Part shown: piece by piece, positions 43,502 to 52,784 of the stretch
How positions within the stretch are numbered: position 1 is the stretch's first letter
Layout of the letters: every line of letters starts with the position of its first letter
NCBI RefSeq assembly: GCF_002091475.1
Contig: NZ_BCTR01000021.1
Coordinates: forward strand, 1 to 64,000
DNA: 64,000 nt
Source: Sphingomonas azotifigens NBRC 15497
GTDB taxonomy: Bacteria > Pseudomonadota > Alphaproteobacteria > Sphingomonadales > Sphingomonadaceae
Direction of reading: 5' to 3'
Program-made: the position numbers and the translations under genes
The notes under the pieces: model-generated
The model's database searches: none
What the model was told of the DNA's origin: nothing
What the model saw: only the letters and a program-made list of their open reading frames with translations

Positions 43502-46500
43502 CTATCCGGCCGGCGCCGCAGATCCGGCCGCCCCGACTCGACCCGTGCGCTCTAGCTTGCCCCAGCCGACCCACCAGCCGCCGACCGCCGAGCTGATCGC
43601 GCGCAGCACCACCCAGTACATCAGCTGGCGATAGACGAATCGCTGCGCCACCAGCAGCAGCGCGGGATAGCGAATCCGGCGGCTGTTGAGCCGATAGGCG
43701 ATCCAGCCGCAGCCGACATCGATCGCGGTGAATGCCAGCCAGTAGATGCCCATGGTGCTCACATCGCCGCGAGTCTGCTCCCAGCCATGCTGGCCGATGC
43801 GCACCGCGGTAGCGACGATCGCCGAGATCAGCGCCAGGTCGATGAGCGGCGAGATCGCCGCAAAGAGGATCTGGAACACCCAGGCCTGGGGCAGGCCGAT
43901 CCAGGCGAGACCGCGCGCCTTCTTGTCGCGATACAGCCCGCGATGCTTCCACAGGCATTGCAGCGTGCCGAACGCCCAGCGATAGCGCTGCTTGGCGAGC
44001 GCCCGGAAGCTTTCCGGCGCCTCGGTCCAGGCCACGGCATCGGGATCGTAGGTGACGCGCCAGCCGGCGCGCTGGATGGCGATGGTGAGGTCCTGGTCCT
44101 CCGCCAGCGTATCCTCGGGGTAGCCGCCCACCGCGTCGAGCGCGGCGCGGCGCCAGGCACCCACCGCCCCCGGCACCACCGTGATCGCGTTGAACCCGGC
44201 AAGCGCGCGGCGCTCGAGATTCTGCGCGGTGACATATTCGACCGCCTGCCAGCGGGTGACGAGGTTGACGCGGTTGCCCACCTGCGCGCTGCCCGCCACC
44301 GCGCCCAGCTGCGGATCGACGAACCAGCGGGCGAGCCGCCCGATCGTCTCGGGCTCGAACTGGGTATCGGCATCGAGCGCGATGATCACCTCGCCGCGCG
44401 CCTGCTGCAGCGCGCGGTTGAGCGCCGCGGCCTTGCCGCCATTCTGGAGGGTGAGCAGCGTCACGCGCGGATCATCGCCGAACGCGGCCGCGATGATCGC
44501 ACTGGTGCGGTCCTTCGAGCCGTCGTCGGCGACGATCAGCTCGATCGCCGGATAGTCGCTGGCGAGCACCCGGCGTACCGACGATTCGATCACCCGCTCC
44601 TCGTTATAGGCGGGAATGATGACCGAGACGCTGGGCGTATAGACCGGCGGCGTGCCGCGCTCGCGCCGCCGCTGGCGCAGCGCCAGGCCGGCGAGGATCA
44701 CGGCGCGCAGGATGCCGAGGGTGATCGCGATGAAGAACATCCAGCGCAGCCCCGAGGCGATCGCCGCAAGCACCACGAAGATCGCCACGTCCGCCCGCAC
44801 CGCGAGCAGGTCGCTGCCGCGGATCGGCGGCATCACCGCGTCATAGGGCAGTCCGGCGAGCTTCGAGACCGGCACGAAGGTATAGCCGCGCGCGCGCAGT
44901 TCGCGGATGATCACCGGCAGCGCGGCGACGGTCTGCTCGCGGTTGCCGCCGCCGTCATGGAGCAGGACGATATTGGCCGAGCGATCGGGCGTCGCCGACT
45001 CGACGCCGTCGACCGCGCGTTCGATGATCGCCTGCGTGCCCGGCCGCTTCCAGTCGTCCGGATCGGCGTGCAGGCCGACCACCGTATAGCCCTGCTTCTG
45101 CGCCACCAGCGCCGGATCGAGTTCGTCGGCGGTGGTCGGCTCGGCGTCTCCGAAATAGGGCGCGCGGAACAGCCGCATGCCACGCCCGGTATAGGCCTGC
45201 ACCAGCCGCTGGGTGGCGTTGAGCTCCAGCGCGGTGCTGCCGGCCGAGGTCGTCGCGAGATTGGGGTGGGTGTAGGTGTGGTTGCCCACCTCATGCCCTT
45301 CCGCCACCAGCCGCCGCAGCAGCAGCGGATGCTGCAGCGCGTTCTCGCCGATGATGAAGAAGGTCGCCGGCACATGCTCGGCCTTGAGGATGTCGAGGAT
45401 CCTCGGCGTATAGTCGGGATCGGGGCCGTCGTCGAAGGTCAGCGCGATCTGCTTGGGCAGCGCGCCCGTCCGCACCACCACATAGGGGGTGGGCAGCACC
45501 GGATATTGCACGTCGCGGATCATCTTGGCGGCATCGAAGGTGATCGCGCGCTCGCCCACCGTCGGCGTGGCGGTGATGCGCAGGATCTCGCCATTGCCTT
45601 CCACGTCGACATCGGTAGCGGGCACGATGCGGCTGAGATCGGGCGTTCCGCCATGGCGATAGGCGAGCAGCGCGGTCCACACGCCGGCGTCCTCGGTGCC
45701 GAGCCGCCACAGGGCGACGCTGCCGACGCCCGCCGCGCGCACCGCCTGCAGCTGGTTCCAGGTCGCGGTGGCGTCCACCATCCAGATCTCGTGATGCTCG
45801 CCGCTTTCGTCATAGGCGAAGGCGCTGTTGCCGCTGGCCTTGTCGAAGGTGACCTTGGCGTCGCTGTCGTGCGCGGCGGACCAGGCCTCTTCGATGCTCA
45901 TCGCCTCGGCGCCGCCGCCGTGATAATCATAGGCATAGCTGGCCAGCGCGACGATCAGCTTGTCGGTGCCGACCTCGGCCACCGCGCGGCGCAGTTCCTC
46001 GACGAACCAGGGCTGCGAGGCGATCGGCCCGGCGGTGCCGCCCTGCCAATGCTCGTCATAGTCCATCAGGATCACGCGGTCGGTGACGGCCGCGAAGCGC
46101 TTGAGGTTCCAGCTGGCATCGCCCCCGGGAACGGTGACGGCGAGCAGCTTGTCCTTCGGCATCGCCTTGTTGATCTGGTCGAGCAGCTGGAGATAACCCG
46201 GCAGCGCGCTGTCCGGCAGGCTCTCGAAGTCCATCACCAGACCGGTATAGTTGCGCTGCTTGACCATCGCCGCCAGGTCGCGGGCCAGCTTGGCGCGCGC
46301 CGCCGGGCTGGCGATCAGCCGCGCGGCACCGGCGCTGTCCCAGGCCTCGTCGGAGACGTTCTGCACCATCGGCAGCACCCGCGGCGGCCGGCGCGCGCCG
46401 GCGAGGATGCTCGCGAGCCGCGGATCGTCCGTCACCTGCATCGCATGGTTGGCGCCGGTGACGGAGACCATCGCCGGCACCACCCAGTCGAGATCGCCGA

Positions 46501-46822
46501 TATTGCGGCGGAGCGAGTCGGCGCTCGCGCCGTCCCAGGGCACATAGAAGCCGACGGTGAGCGGCGCGCCGGGCTTTTTCGACGCGGTGCCGGGCAGCCA
46601 GCGCTGCCGGCGCGGTTCGCCGCGGGCGCTCAGCGAGCGCAGCGCCGCCGGCTTGGCATTTTCCCAGCGCACCGGCAGGTCCTGCGCGGGCGGCACGTTC
46701 ACGATCGTGGCGGCGAAGACGATCGCCGCGAGCAGCACCCCTCCGATCAGCGCGAACAGCGTTCGCATGGTCCAGCGCCTGCGGCTGCCGGTGGGATCGA
46801 AGAAAACGGGACGCGACATCAA
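43502..46822 (-). CDS. Three-domain GH18-like / polysaccharide deacetylase / GT2 membrane protein
   Basis: A 1106-residue protein joining three carbohydrate activities. A transmembrane anchor lies at about residues 20-42. A GH18-like domain (about 85-400) has the YTGLVMDFESL motif with the catalytic-type Glu at 200. A NodB deacetylase (about 455-660) has TFDDGPD (462-468) and the metal His pair HTYTHP (515-519). A membrane segment (about 677-715) precedes a family 2 glycosyltransferase (732-950) with SVIIPAYNEE, DADT (817-820), EDQDLT (908) and QRYRW (945-949), plus C-terminal helices. This is the layout of a processive polysaccharide synthase coupled to external trimming. The product is unknown; a poly-N-acetylglucosamine-like polymer is a fair guess. 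Confidence 0.88.
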   Translation of the reverse strand: MMSRPVFFDPTGSRRRWTMRTLFALIGGVLLAAIVFAATIVNVPPAQDLPVRWENAKPAALRSLSARGEPRRQRWLPGTASKKPGAPLTVGFYVPWDGASADSLRRNIGDLDWVVPAMVSVTGANHAMQVTDDPRLASILAGARRPPRVLPMVQNVSDEAWDSAGAARLIASPAARAKLARDLAAMVKQRNYTGLVMDFESLPDSALPGYLQLLDQINKAMPKDKLLAVTVPGGDASWNLKRFAAVTDRVILMDYDEHWQGGTAGPIASQPWFVEELRRAVAEVGTDKLIVALASYAYDYHGGGAEAMSIEEAWSAAHDSDAKVTFDKASGNSAFAYDESGEHHEIWMVDATATWNQLQAVRAAGVGSVALWRLGTEDAGVWTALLAYRHGGTPDLSRIVPATDVDVEGNGEILRITATPTVGERAITFDAAKMIRDVQYPVLPTPYVVVRTGALPKQIALTFDDGPDPDYTPRILDILKAEHVPATFFIIGENALQHPLLLRRLVAEGHEVGNHTYTHPNLATTSAGSTALELNATQRLVQAYTGRGMRLFRAPYFGDAEPTTADELDPALVAQKQGYTVVGLHADPDDWKRPGTQAIIERAVDGVESATPDRSANIVLLHDGGGNREQTVAALPVIIRELRARGYTFVPVSKLAGLPYDAVMPPIRGSDLLAVRADVAIFVVLAAIASGLRWMFFIAITLGILRAVILAGLALRQRRRERGTPPVYTPSVSVIIPAYNEERVIESSVRRVLASDYPAIELIVADDGSKDRTSAIIAAAFGDDPRVTLLTLQNGGKAAALNRALQQARGEVIIALDADTQFEPETIGRLARWFVDPQLGAVAGSAQVGNRVNLVTRWQAVEYVTAQNLERRALAGFNAITVVPGAVGAWRRAALDAVGGYPEDTLAEDQDLTIAIQRAGWRVTYDPDAVAWTEAPESFRALAKQRYRWAFGTLQCLWKHRGLYRDKKARGLAWIGLPQAWVFQILFAAISPLIDLALISAIVATAVRIGQHGWEQTRGDVSTMGIYWLAFTAIDVGCGWIAYRLNSRRIRYPALLLVAQRFVYRQLMYWVVLRAISSAVGGWWVGWGKLERTGRVGAAGSAAPAG

Positions 46823-46952
46823 TGCTCTTTCGGAACGCGCGCAAATACCCCCGGCGCGGGTCGGGCGGCCGCCTTATACGGGGCCGCCTTAACCGACGCT
46901 ATACTACGATGGCTTGGTAGTTTCCCGGGTACGGAGGGCTCCGGACCCGCCC

Positions 46953-48275
46953 TCAGACCGCGCTGCTGAAGCGGGTGGCCGCCGGACCGCGATACCGGTC
47001 GAGCGCGCTCGCGATGACCCGCGCATAGGGCAGTGCCTCGGGGGCGAGCAGCAGCACACTGCCCTCCCAGCGCACCAGCTTCAGCGCGGCGAACCGCGCG
47101 AGCCGCAGCGCAATCTCGCCGCGGCCGGCGATTCCGCCCAGATCGGCGCGGCCCTGGCAGAGCAGTTCCTCGATCGCCGCCGCCCGCCACTGGTCGTCGG
47201 TGGAGCGGCGCACGCCGCGCGCGGCCGCCAGCCGGCCGGACGAGACCGCCATGTGCCAGCGCCCGGCATTCTTCTCGTTCTGCACCAGCAGATCCGGGAA
47301 CTGGCTGATCGCACTCGCGCCCAGCCCGATCAGCACCTCGGCCTCGTCTTCGGTGAAGCCCTGGAAGTTGCGCCGCAGCCTGCCCTCGCGCGCGGCACGG
47401 GCAATGGCGTCGCCCGGCGTGGCGAAGTGATCGAAGCCGATCGCGGCATAGCCATCACTGACCAGCAGGTCGTGGGCGAGCGCCGCCTGCTCGAATCGGG
47501 CCGCCGCATCGGGCAGCGCGCTGGCGTCGATCCGGCGCTGGCGCGGAATCAGGTGCGGGACATGGGCATAGCCGAACACCGCGAGGCGATCGGCACCCAG
47601 CGCGATGCTCGCCTCGATCGAGTCGCGCAGCAGCTCGGCGGTCTGGCCGGGCAGTCCGTACATCAGGTCGAAATTGATCGAGTCGATGCCGGCGCTGCGC
47701 AGCAGGGTCACCGTCGCGACGATATCCGCGTGCGGCTGGACGCGGCCGATCGCCGCCTGGATCGCGGGATCGAAGGTCTGCACCCCCAGGCTCACCCGGC
47801 GCGCGCCGCTTTCCACCAGCGCGCTCGCCCAGGCCGCATCGAACCCCCGCGGATCGACTTCCACCGACACGACCGGCGCATCGGCGCCGAACGCCGCCCT
47901 GGCCTGCGCCACCAGCCGCACAAAGGCCTCCGGCGCGATCGCGTTGGGGCTGCCGCCGCCAAAGGCAATGCGCCCGACCCGCCCGCGCCCGTCGAGGCGG
48001 CGGGCGACCAGGTCGATCTCTTCGGAAAGCCGGGCGAGATAGGCGTCGAGGCGGGCCGTGCGGTTCGCGGCGCCGGTGTTGCACCCGCAATACCAGCAGA
48101 TCTCCCGACAGAAGGGGATGTGCAGGTACAGCGACAGCTCGGTCTCGGGCGATACCCGATCGAGCGCGGCGCCCATCTCTGCCGGCCCGACGCCTTCGCC
48201 GAACTCGGCGGCGGTGGGGTAGCTGGTGTAGCGCGGCACCGGCGTGGCGAGCAGATCGGCGTGATAGGTCCACAT
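46953..48275 (-). CDS. hemN: Oxygen-independent coproporphyrinogen III oxidase
   Basis: Radical-SAM enzyme of haem synthesis that decarboxylates coproporphyrinogen III without oxygen. About 440 residues. PRYTSYPTAAEF near the N-terminus and HIPFCREICWYCGCNT (the CxxxCxxCxC cluster motif specific for true HemN) are decisive; also GGGSPNAI, SVEVDPRGFD, SLGVQTFDPAIQAAIGRVQP and NFDLMYGLPGQT. The start is placed at ATG 48275 (MWTYHADLL, the usual start); ATG 48287 is an alternative. Together with cytochrome bd elsewhere in the window it fits growth at low oxygen. Confidence 0.93.
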   Translation of the reverse strand: MWTYHADLLATPVPRYTSYPTAAEFGEGVGPAEMGAALDRVSPETELSLYLHIPFCREICWYCGCNTGAANRTARLDAYLARLSEEIDLVARRLDGRGRVGRIAFGGGSPNAIAPEAFVRLVAQARAAFGADAPVVSVEVDPRGFDAAWASALVESGARRVSLGVQTFDPAIQAAIGRVQPHADIVATVTLLRSAGIDSINFDLMYGLPGQTAELLRDSIEASIALGADRLAVFGYAHVPHLIPRQRRIDASALPDAAARFEQAALAHDLLVSDGYAAIGFDHFATPGDAIARAAREGRLRRNFQGFTEDEAEVLIGLGASAISQFPDLLVQNEKNAGRWHMAVSSGRLAAARGVRRSTDDQWRAAAIEELLCQGRADLGGIAGRGEIALRLARFAALKLVRWEGSVLLLAPEALPYARVIASALDRYRGPAATRFSSAV

Positions 48276-48365
48276 GCGCTCTCGCATGGACCCGCTGCGC
48301 GCACGAGTCGCTTGGGAATGTCCCGTATCCTTGCCGCCGGCCCGGGAGCGGCGTAGGCCCGGGCC

Positions 48366-48620
48366 ATGCAACTCGACGACCAGCTTGTCCGCTATTTCGG
48401 CACCGCCGACCTTGGCGCCCTCACCCCGCCCGCGCTGGCCGCGGGCATCGAGCGGATGAAGGTCGACCTGGGCCTGGAGACCGATCGTGCCCGCCGCTTC
48501 GCGCTGTGGGCGCTGCTGTTCATGCTCGGCAACGCGCCCGACCTCGACGTCACCTTCGAGGATCCGGCGGATCGCGAAGCCGCCCGCAACTTCATGGACT
48601 TGTCCGACCAGCAGGACTGA
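48366..48620 (+). CDS. Small hypothetical protein
   Basis: An 84-residue acidic protein, divergent from hemN. It is helix-rich (ALAAGIERMKVDLGLETDRARRFALWALLFMLGNAPDLDVTFEDP). The ending AARNFMDLSDQQD suggests a folded small domain rather than noise. No known family; conservation beside hemN would be the test. Confidence 0.6.
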   Translation: MQLDDQLVRYFGTADLGALTPPALAAGIERMKVDLGLETDRARRFALWALLFMLGNAPDLDVTFEDPADREAARNFMDLSDQQD

Positions 48621-48776
48621 ACAGCGACGTCCGCGCTTCCCCCGCGGACATTTGCTACCGCTCGGTAAAGCCGGTAGAGATGCCTGCCAATCACACAGCC
48701 GTGCAGATCGCCGCCGGAACCAGCAGGACGTTCAGGCGATGACCGTGCGGGAGCATGCAAACAGGGGATGCCCAAG

Positions 48777-49418
48777 ATGGATAGTCCAGGCGATATCGGC
48801 GTATCGCGACGGGGATTGCTGACGAGCGGCGCGGCCTGTGCTGCCGCGTCGGCGTTCCCGGCGAGCGCCAGCAGCAAGGAACCGATCGCGCCGATGGAGA
48901 CGCCTCCCACCCTGCCCGTCCAGCTCAAGGTCAACGGCAAGCCGGCCGAGCTGACCGTCGACACCCGCACCACGCTGCTCGATGCGCTGCGCGAGCATCT
49001 GCACCTGACCGGCACCAAGAAGGGCTGCGACCATGGCCAGTGCGGCGCCTGCACGGTGATGGTCAACGGCAGGCGGATCAACAGCTGCCTCAGCCTGGCG
49101 GTGATGCACGACGGCGACAACGTCACCACCATCGAGGGCCTGGGCACCCCCGAGGACCTGCACCCGATGCAGGCCGCCTTCGTCAAGCACGATGGCTATC
49201 AGTGCGGCTATTGCACGCCGGGGCAGATCTGCTCGGCCGTCGCGGTGCTCGACGAGATCAAGGCCGGCATCCCCAGCCATGTCGCCGCCGACGTCGCCGC
49301 CTCGCCCGCCTTCTCCGAAATGGAGATCCGTGAGCGGATGAGCGGCAATATCTGCCGCTGCGGCGCCTATTCCAACATCGTTGAGGCGATCCGCGAAGCT
49401 GCGGGGAGGCAGGCATGA
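48777..49418 (+). CDS. paoA: Aldehyde oxidoreductase 2Fe-2S subunit (PaoA-like), Tat signal
   Basis: Iron-sulfur subunit of a periplasmic molybdenum aldehyde oxidoreductase (xanthine dehydrogenase family), 213 residues. Tat signal [19 protein letters not shown]. First 2Fe-2S site: [16 protein letters not shown] and SC. Second: [14 protein letters not shown] and [15 protein letters not shown] 48777 is favoured because AGGGG lies 9 nt upstream; ATG 48768 abuts that site. Only this subunit has an export signal, so the three subunits would travel together. It overlaps the next gene by 4 bp. Confidence 0.9.
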   Translation: MDSPGDIGVSRRGLLTSGAACAAASAFPASASSKEPIAPMETPPTLPVQLKVNGKPAELTVDTRTTLLDALREHLHLTGTKKGCDHGQCGACTVMVNGRRINSCLSLAVMHDGDNVTTIEGLGTPEDLHPMQAAFVKHDGYQCGYCTPGQICSAVAVLDEIKAGIPSHVAADVAASPAFSEMEIRERMSGNICRCGAYSNIVEAIREAAGRQA

Positions 49419-50365
49419 AGGCGTTCGAATACACCCGAGCGAGCAGCCCGGCCGATGCCGCGGCGCTCGCCGCCAAGACCCCCGGCGCCAAGTTCATCGC
49501 CGGCGGCACCAATCTGCTCGACCTGATGAAGCTGGAGATCGAGACTCCGGCGCATCTGATCGACGTCAACAAGCTTGCGCTCGACCGGATCGAGGAGACG
49601 AGCGACGGCGGGCTGCGCATCGGCGCGCTGGTCCGCAACACCGATCTCGCCGCCGACAAGCGCGTCCGCCGCGACTATGCGGTGCTGACCCGCGCGATCG
49701 TCGCGGGCGCGAGCGGCCAGCTGCGCAACAAGGCGACCACCGCGGGCAACCTGCTCCAGCGCACCCGCTGCCCCTATTTCTACGACCCCAACCAGCCCTG
49801 CAACAAGCGCAAGCCCGGCAGCGGCTGCGCGGCGATCGGCGGGTTCAGCCGCCAGCTCGCGGTGATCGGCACCAGCAAGGCGTGCATCGCCACCTATCCG
49901 GGTGACATGGCCATCGCGATGCGGCTGCTCGATGCGACCGTGGAGACGGTGAAGCCCGACGGCAGCACCCGCAAGATCGCCATCGCCGACTTCCATCGCC
50001 TGCCCGGCGACACGCCGCACATCGACAACACGCTCCAGACCGGCGAGCTGATCACCGCGGTTACCCTGCCCAAGCCGCTGGGCGGCAAGCATTTCTACCA
50101 CAAGGTGCGCGACCGCGCGTCCTATGCCTTCGCGCTCGTCTCGGTGGCGGCGGTGGTGCAGAAGGACGGCACCGGCCGGGTCGCGTTCGGCGGCATGGCG
50201 CACAAGCCGTGGCGCGTCGAAGCGGCCGAGGCAGCGCTGCCCAAGGGCGCTGCCGCCGCTGCCAGGATCGCCTTTGCCGGCGCCACGCCGACGCACGACA
50301 ATGCATTCAAGCTGCCGCTGGCCGAGCGCACGCTCGCCGCGGTGCTGAGCGAAGCAAGGGGCTGA
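49415..50365 (+). CDS. paoB: Aldehyde oxidoreductase FAD-binding subunit (PaoB-like)
   Basis: A 316-residue FAD subunit of the molybdo-flavoenzyme. FAD motifs: [15 protein letters not shown] near the N-terminus and [12 protein letters not shown]. An insertion with Cys residues ([22 protein letters not shown]) matches the extra 4Fe-4S site known for PaoB. C-terminal CO dehydrogenase flavoprotein-type domain ([18 protein letters not shown]). Coupled by an ATGA overlap with the upstream gene and 3 bp from the downstream one. Confidence 0.92.
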   Translation: MKAFEYTRASSPADAAALAAKTPGAKFIAGGTNLLDLMKLEIETPAHLIDVNKLALDRIEETSDGGLRIGALVRNTDLAADKRVRRDYAVLTRAIVAGASGQLRNKATTAGNLLQRTRCPYFYDPNQPCNKRKPGSGCAAIGGFSRQLAVIGTSKACIATYPGDMAIAMRLLDATVETVKPDGSTRKIAIADFHRLPGDTPHIDNTLQTGELITAVTLPKPLGGKHFYHKVRDRASYAFALVSVAAVVQKDGTGRVAFGGMAHKPWRVEAAEAALPKGAAAAARIAFAGATPTHDNAFKLPLAERTLAAVLSEARG

Positions 50366-50368
50366 GCC

Positions 50369-52576
50369 ATGAAGTTCGATACCCCCGCCACGACCAACCC
50401 GATCGACCGCCTCAAGGTCGTCGGCAAGCCCACCGACCGCATCGACGGCCCGCTCAAGACCACCGGCCGCGCGCCCTATGCCTATGAGCGGCACGATGTC
50501 GCGCCGGGCGCGGCCTATGGCTATGTGCTCGGCGCGGCGATCGCCAAGGGCCGGATCACCGGCATGGACCTCAGCGCCGCCAAGGCAGCGCCGGGCGTGC
50601 TCGCGATCGTCACCGCCGAGAATGCCGGCAAGCTGACCAAGGGCAATTTCAACACCGCCAACCTGCTCGGCGGGCCCGAGATCGAGCATTATCACCAGGC
50701 GATCGCGCTGGTGGTGGCCGAGACCTTCGAGCAGGCCCGCGCCGCCTCCTCGCTGATCCGCGTCGACTATGCGCGCGGCAAGGGCCGGTTCGATCTCGAA
50801 GCCGAGATGGCAAGTGCCACGCTGCCCAAGGAAGGGTTCGGCGGCCCGGCCGAGAGCAAGGTCGGTAATTTCGAGGGTGCGTTTGCCAGCGCGCCGGTGC
50901 AGCTCGACGCGCGCTACACCACGCCGGACCATTCGCACGCGATGATGGAGCCGCACGCCTCCACCGCCAAATGGGACGGCGACCAGCTGCTGCTCTGGAC
51001 CTCGAACCAGATGATCAACTGGGGCAAGGGCGACGTGGCGCGCACGCTGGGCCTGCCCGAGGACAAGGTGCGGCTGATGTCGCCCTTCGTCGGCGGCGGA
51101 TTCGGCGGCAAGCTGTTCGTGCGCACCGATGCGATCCTCGCGGCGCTCGGCGCCAAAGCAGCGGGGCGGCCGGTCAAGGTGTCGCTTCAGCGCCCGCTGA
51201 TCGCCAACAATACCACGCACCGTCCGGCGACGATCCAGCGCATCCGTATCGGCACCAGCAAGGACGGCAAGATCACCGCGATCGGCCATGAGAGCTGGTC
51301 GGGCGACCTGCCGGGCGGCGGCCCCGAGACGGCGGTGAGCCAGACCCGCCTGCTCTATGCCGGCGAGAACCGGCTGACCGCGATGCGGCTGGCGGTGCTC
51401 GACCTGCCCGAGGGCAATGCGATGCGCGCGCCGGGCGAGGCGCCGGGGCTGATGGCGCTCGAAATCGCGATGGACGAGATGGCCGAGAAGCTGGGGATGG
51501 ACCCGGTGGAATTCCGCGCGCTCAACGACACCCAGGTCGATCCCGAAGCCGCCAACCGCCCCTTCTCGCAGCGCCAGCTGATCCAGTGCATGCGGATCGG
51601 CGCGGACAAGTTCGGCTGGGCGAAGCGCGCCAAGGCGCCGGGGGCGATCCGCGAGGGGCGCTGGCTGATCGGCATGGGCATGGCCGCCGCGTTCCGCAAC
51701 AACCTCAACGGCAAGTCCGGCGCGCGGGTGCGGCTCGACGGCAAGGGCGTGGTCACGGTCGAGACCGACATGACCGATATCGGCACCGGCACCTACACCA
51801 TCATCGCCCAGACCGCGGCGGAGATGATGGGCGTGCCGCTCGATACGGTCGTGGTGCGGCTGGGCGATTCCAGCTTCCCGGCCTCGGCGGGCTCGGGCGG
51901 GCAATGGGGCGCCAACAGCTCGACGGCGGGCGTCTATGCCGCCTGCGCGATGCTGCGCGACAAGGTGACCGCGGCGCTCGGCTTCAACTCGGCCGATGTG
52001 GTGTTCGAGGACGGCAAGGTCCGTGCGGGCAACCGTAGCGTCGCGCTGGCCGATGCGGCCAAGGGCGGCGAGCTCGTCGCCGAGGACCATATGGACTATG
52101 GCGACCTCGCCAAGAAGTACCAGCAGTCCACCTTCGGCGCGCATTTCGTTGAGGTCGCGGTGGATGCCGCCACGGCCGAGGTGCGGGTGCGGCGGATGCT
52201 GGCGGTGTGCGCGGCGGGGCGGATCCTCAACCCGAAGTCGGCGCGCAGCCAGGTGATCGGGGCGATGACGATGGGCGTCGGCTCGGCGCTGATGGAGGAC
52301 CTCGCGGTCGACAAGCGCTTCGGCTTCTTCGTCAACCACGACCTCGCCGGGTACGAGGTGCCGGTCCATGCCGACATTCCGCACCAGGACGTGATCTTCC
52401 TCGACGAGACCGACCCCACGACGTCGCCGATGAAGGCGAAGGGCGTGGGCGAGCTGGGCCTGTGCGGCGTCGGCGCTGCGGTGGCGAACGCCATCCACAA
52501 TGCCTGCGGGGTGCGGGTGCGCGACTATCCGGTGACGCTGGACAAGCTGCTGCCGGGGATGCCCGCGTTCGTGTGA
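50369..52576 (+). CDS. paoC: Aldehyde oxidoreductase molybdenum-binding subunit (PaoC-like)
   Basis: Large catalytic subunit, 735 residues, carrying the molybdopterin cofactor (cytosine dinucleotide form in PaoC). Motifs: PYAYE and AIAKGRITGMD in the N-terminal domain, DHSHAMMEPHAS, FVGGGFGGKLFVRTD, DMTDIGTGTYTIIAQ, AGSGGQWGANSS, and the catalytic Glu in AKGVGELGLCGVG near the C-terminus. It oxidises aldehydes, probably for detoxification. The XdhC-type insertion chaperone (paoD) is not next to it. Confidence 0.93.
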   Translation: MKFDTPATTNPIDRLKVVGKPTDRIDGPLKTTGRAPYAYERHDVAPGAAYGYVLGAAIAKGRITGMDLSAAKAAPGVLAIVTAENAGKLTKGNFNTANLLGGPEIEHYHQAIALVVAETFEQARAASSLIRVDYARGKGRFDLEAEMASATLPKEGFGGPAESKVGNFEGAFASAPVQLDARYTTPDHSHAMMEPHASTAKWDGDQLLLWTSNQMINWGKGDVARTLGLPEDKVRLMSPFVGGGFGGKLFVRTDAILAALGAKAAGRPVKVSLQRPLIANNTTHRPATIQRIRIGTSKDGKITAIGHESWSGDLPGGGPETAVSQTRLLYAGENRLTAMRLAVLDLPEGNAMRAPGEAPGLMALEIAMDEMAEKLGMDPVEFRALNDTQVDPEAANRPFSQRQLIQCMRIGADKFGWAKRAKAPGAIREGRWLIGMGMAAAFRNNLNGKSGARVRLDGKGVVTVETDMTDIGTGTYTIIAQTAAEMMGVPLDTVVVRLGDSSFPASAGSGGQWGANSSTAGVYAACAMLRDKVTAALGFNSADVVFEDGKVRAGNRSVALADAAKGGELVAEDHMDYGDLAKKYQQSTFGAHFVEVAVDAATAEVRVRRMLAVCAAGRILNPKSARSQVIGAMTMGVGSALMEDLAVDKRFGFFVNHDLAGYEVPVHADIPHQDVIFLDETDPTTSPMKAKGVGELGLCGVGAAVANAIHNACGVRVRDYPVTLDKLLPGMPAFV

Positions 52577-52583
52577 CGTCGCT

Positions 52584-52682
52584 CCCCTCCCGCTTGCGGG
52601 AGGGGTCGGGGGAGGGACTGACGTGGTAGAAGCGCCGTAAGGTTTCCTCCCCTCCCCTAACCCCTCCCGCAAGCGGGAGGGG
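52584..52682. repeat. GGGAGGGG inverted repeat pair, copy 2
   Basis: Perfect 22-bp palindromes (arms CCCCTCCCGC and GCGGGAGGGG) at 52584-52605 and 52661-52682 bound a 55-bp centre with GTCGGGGGAGG on the left and CCTCCCCTAACC on the right. It sits 8 bp after the paoC stop and before the ClC gene; it may serve as terminator. Confidence 0.85.
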
Positions 52683-52784
52683 AACGCATGTGGCGAGCCC
52701 CCACCTTTGTGGGAGGATCAAGGCTGGCGCTCCCCTCCCCGCCCCGCTACAGCACCCGCGCCGGGGGGCAGGCTGAGGGAGTGC

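Noticed and set aside
43787..46969. 1060-residue plus-strand open frame
   Set aside because: Antisense shadow of the GH18/deacetylase/GT2 gene, whose minus-strand frame has all the motifs.
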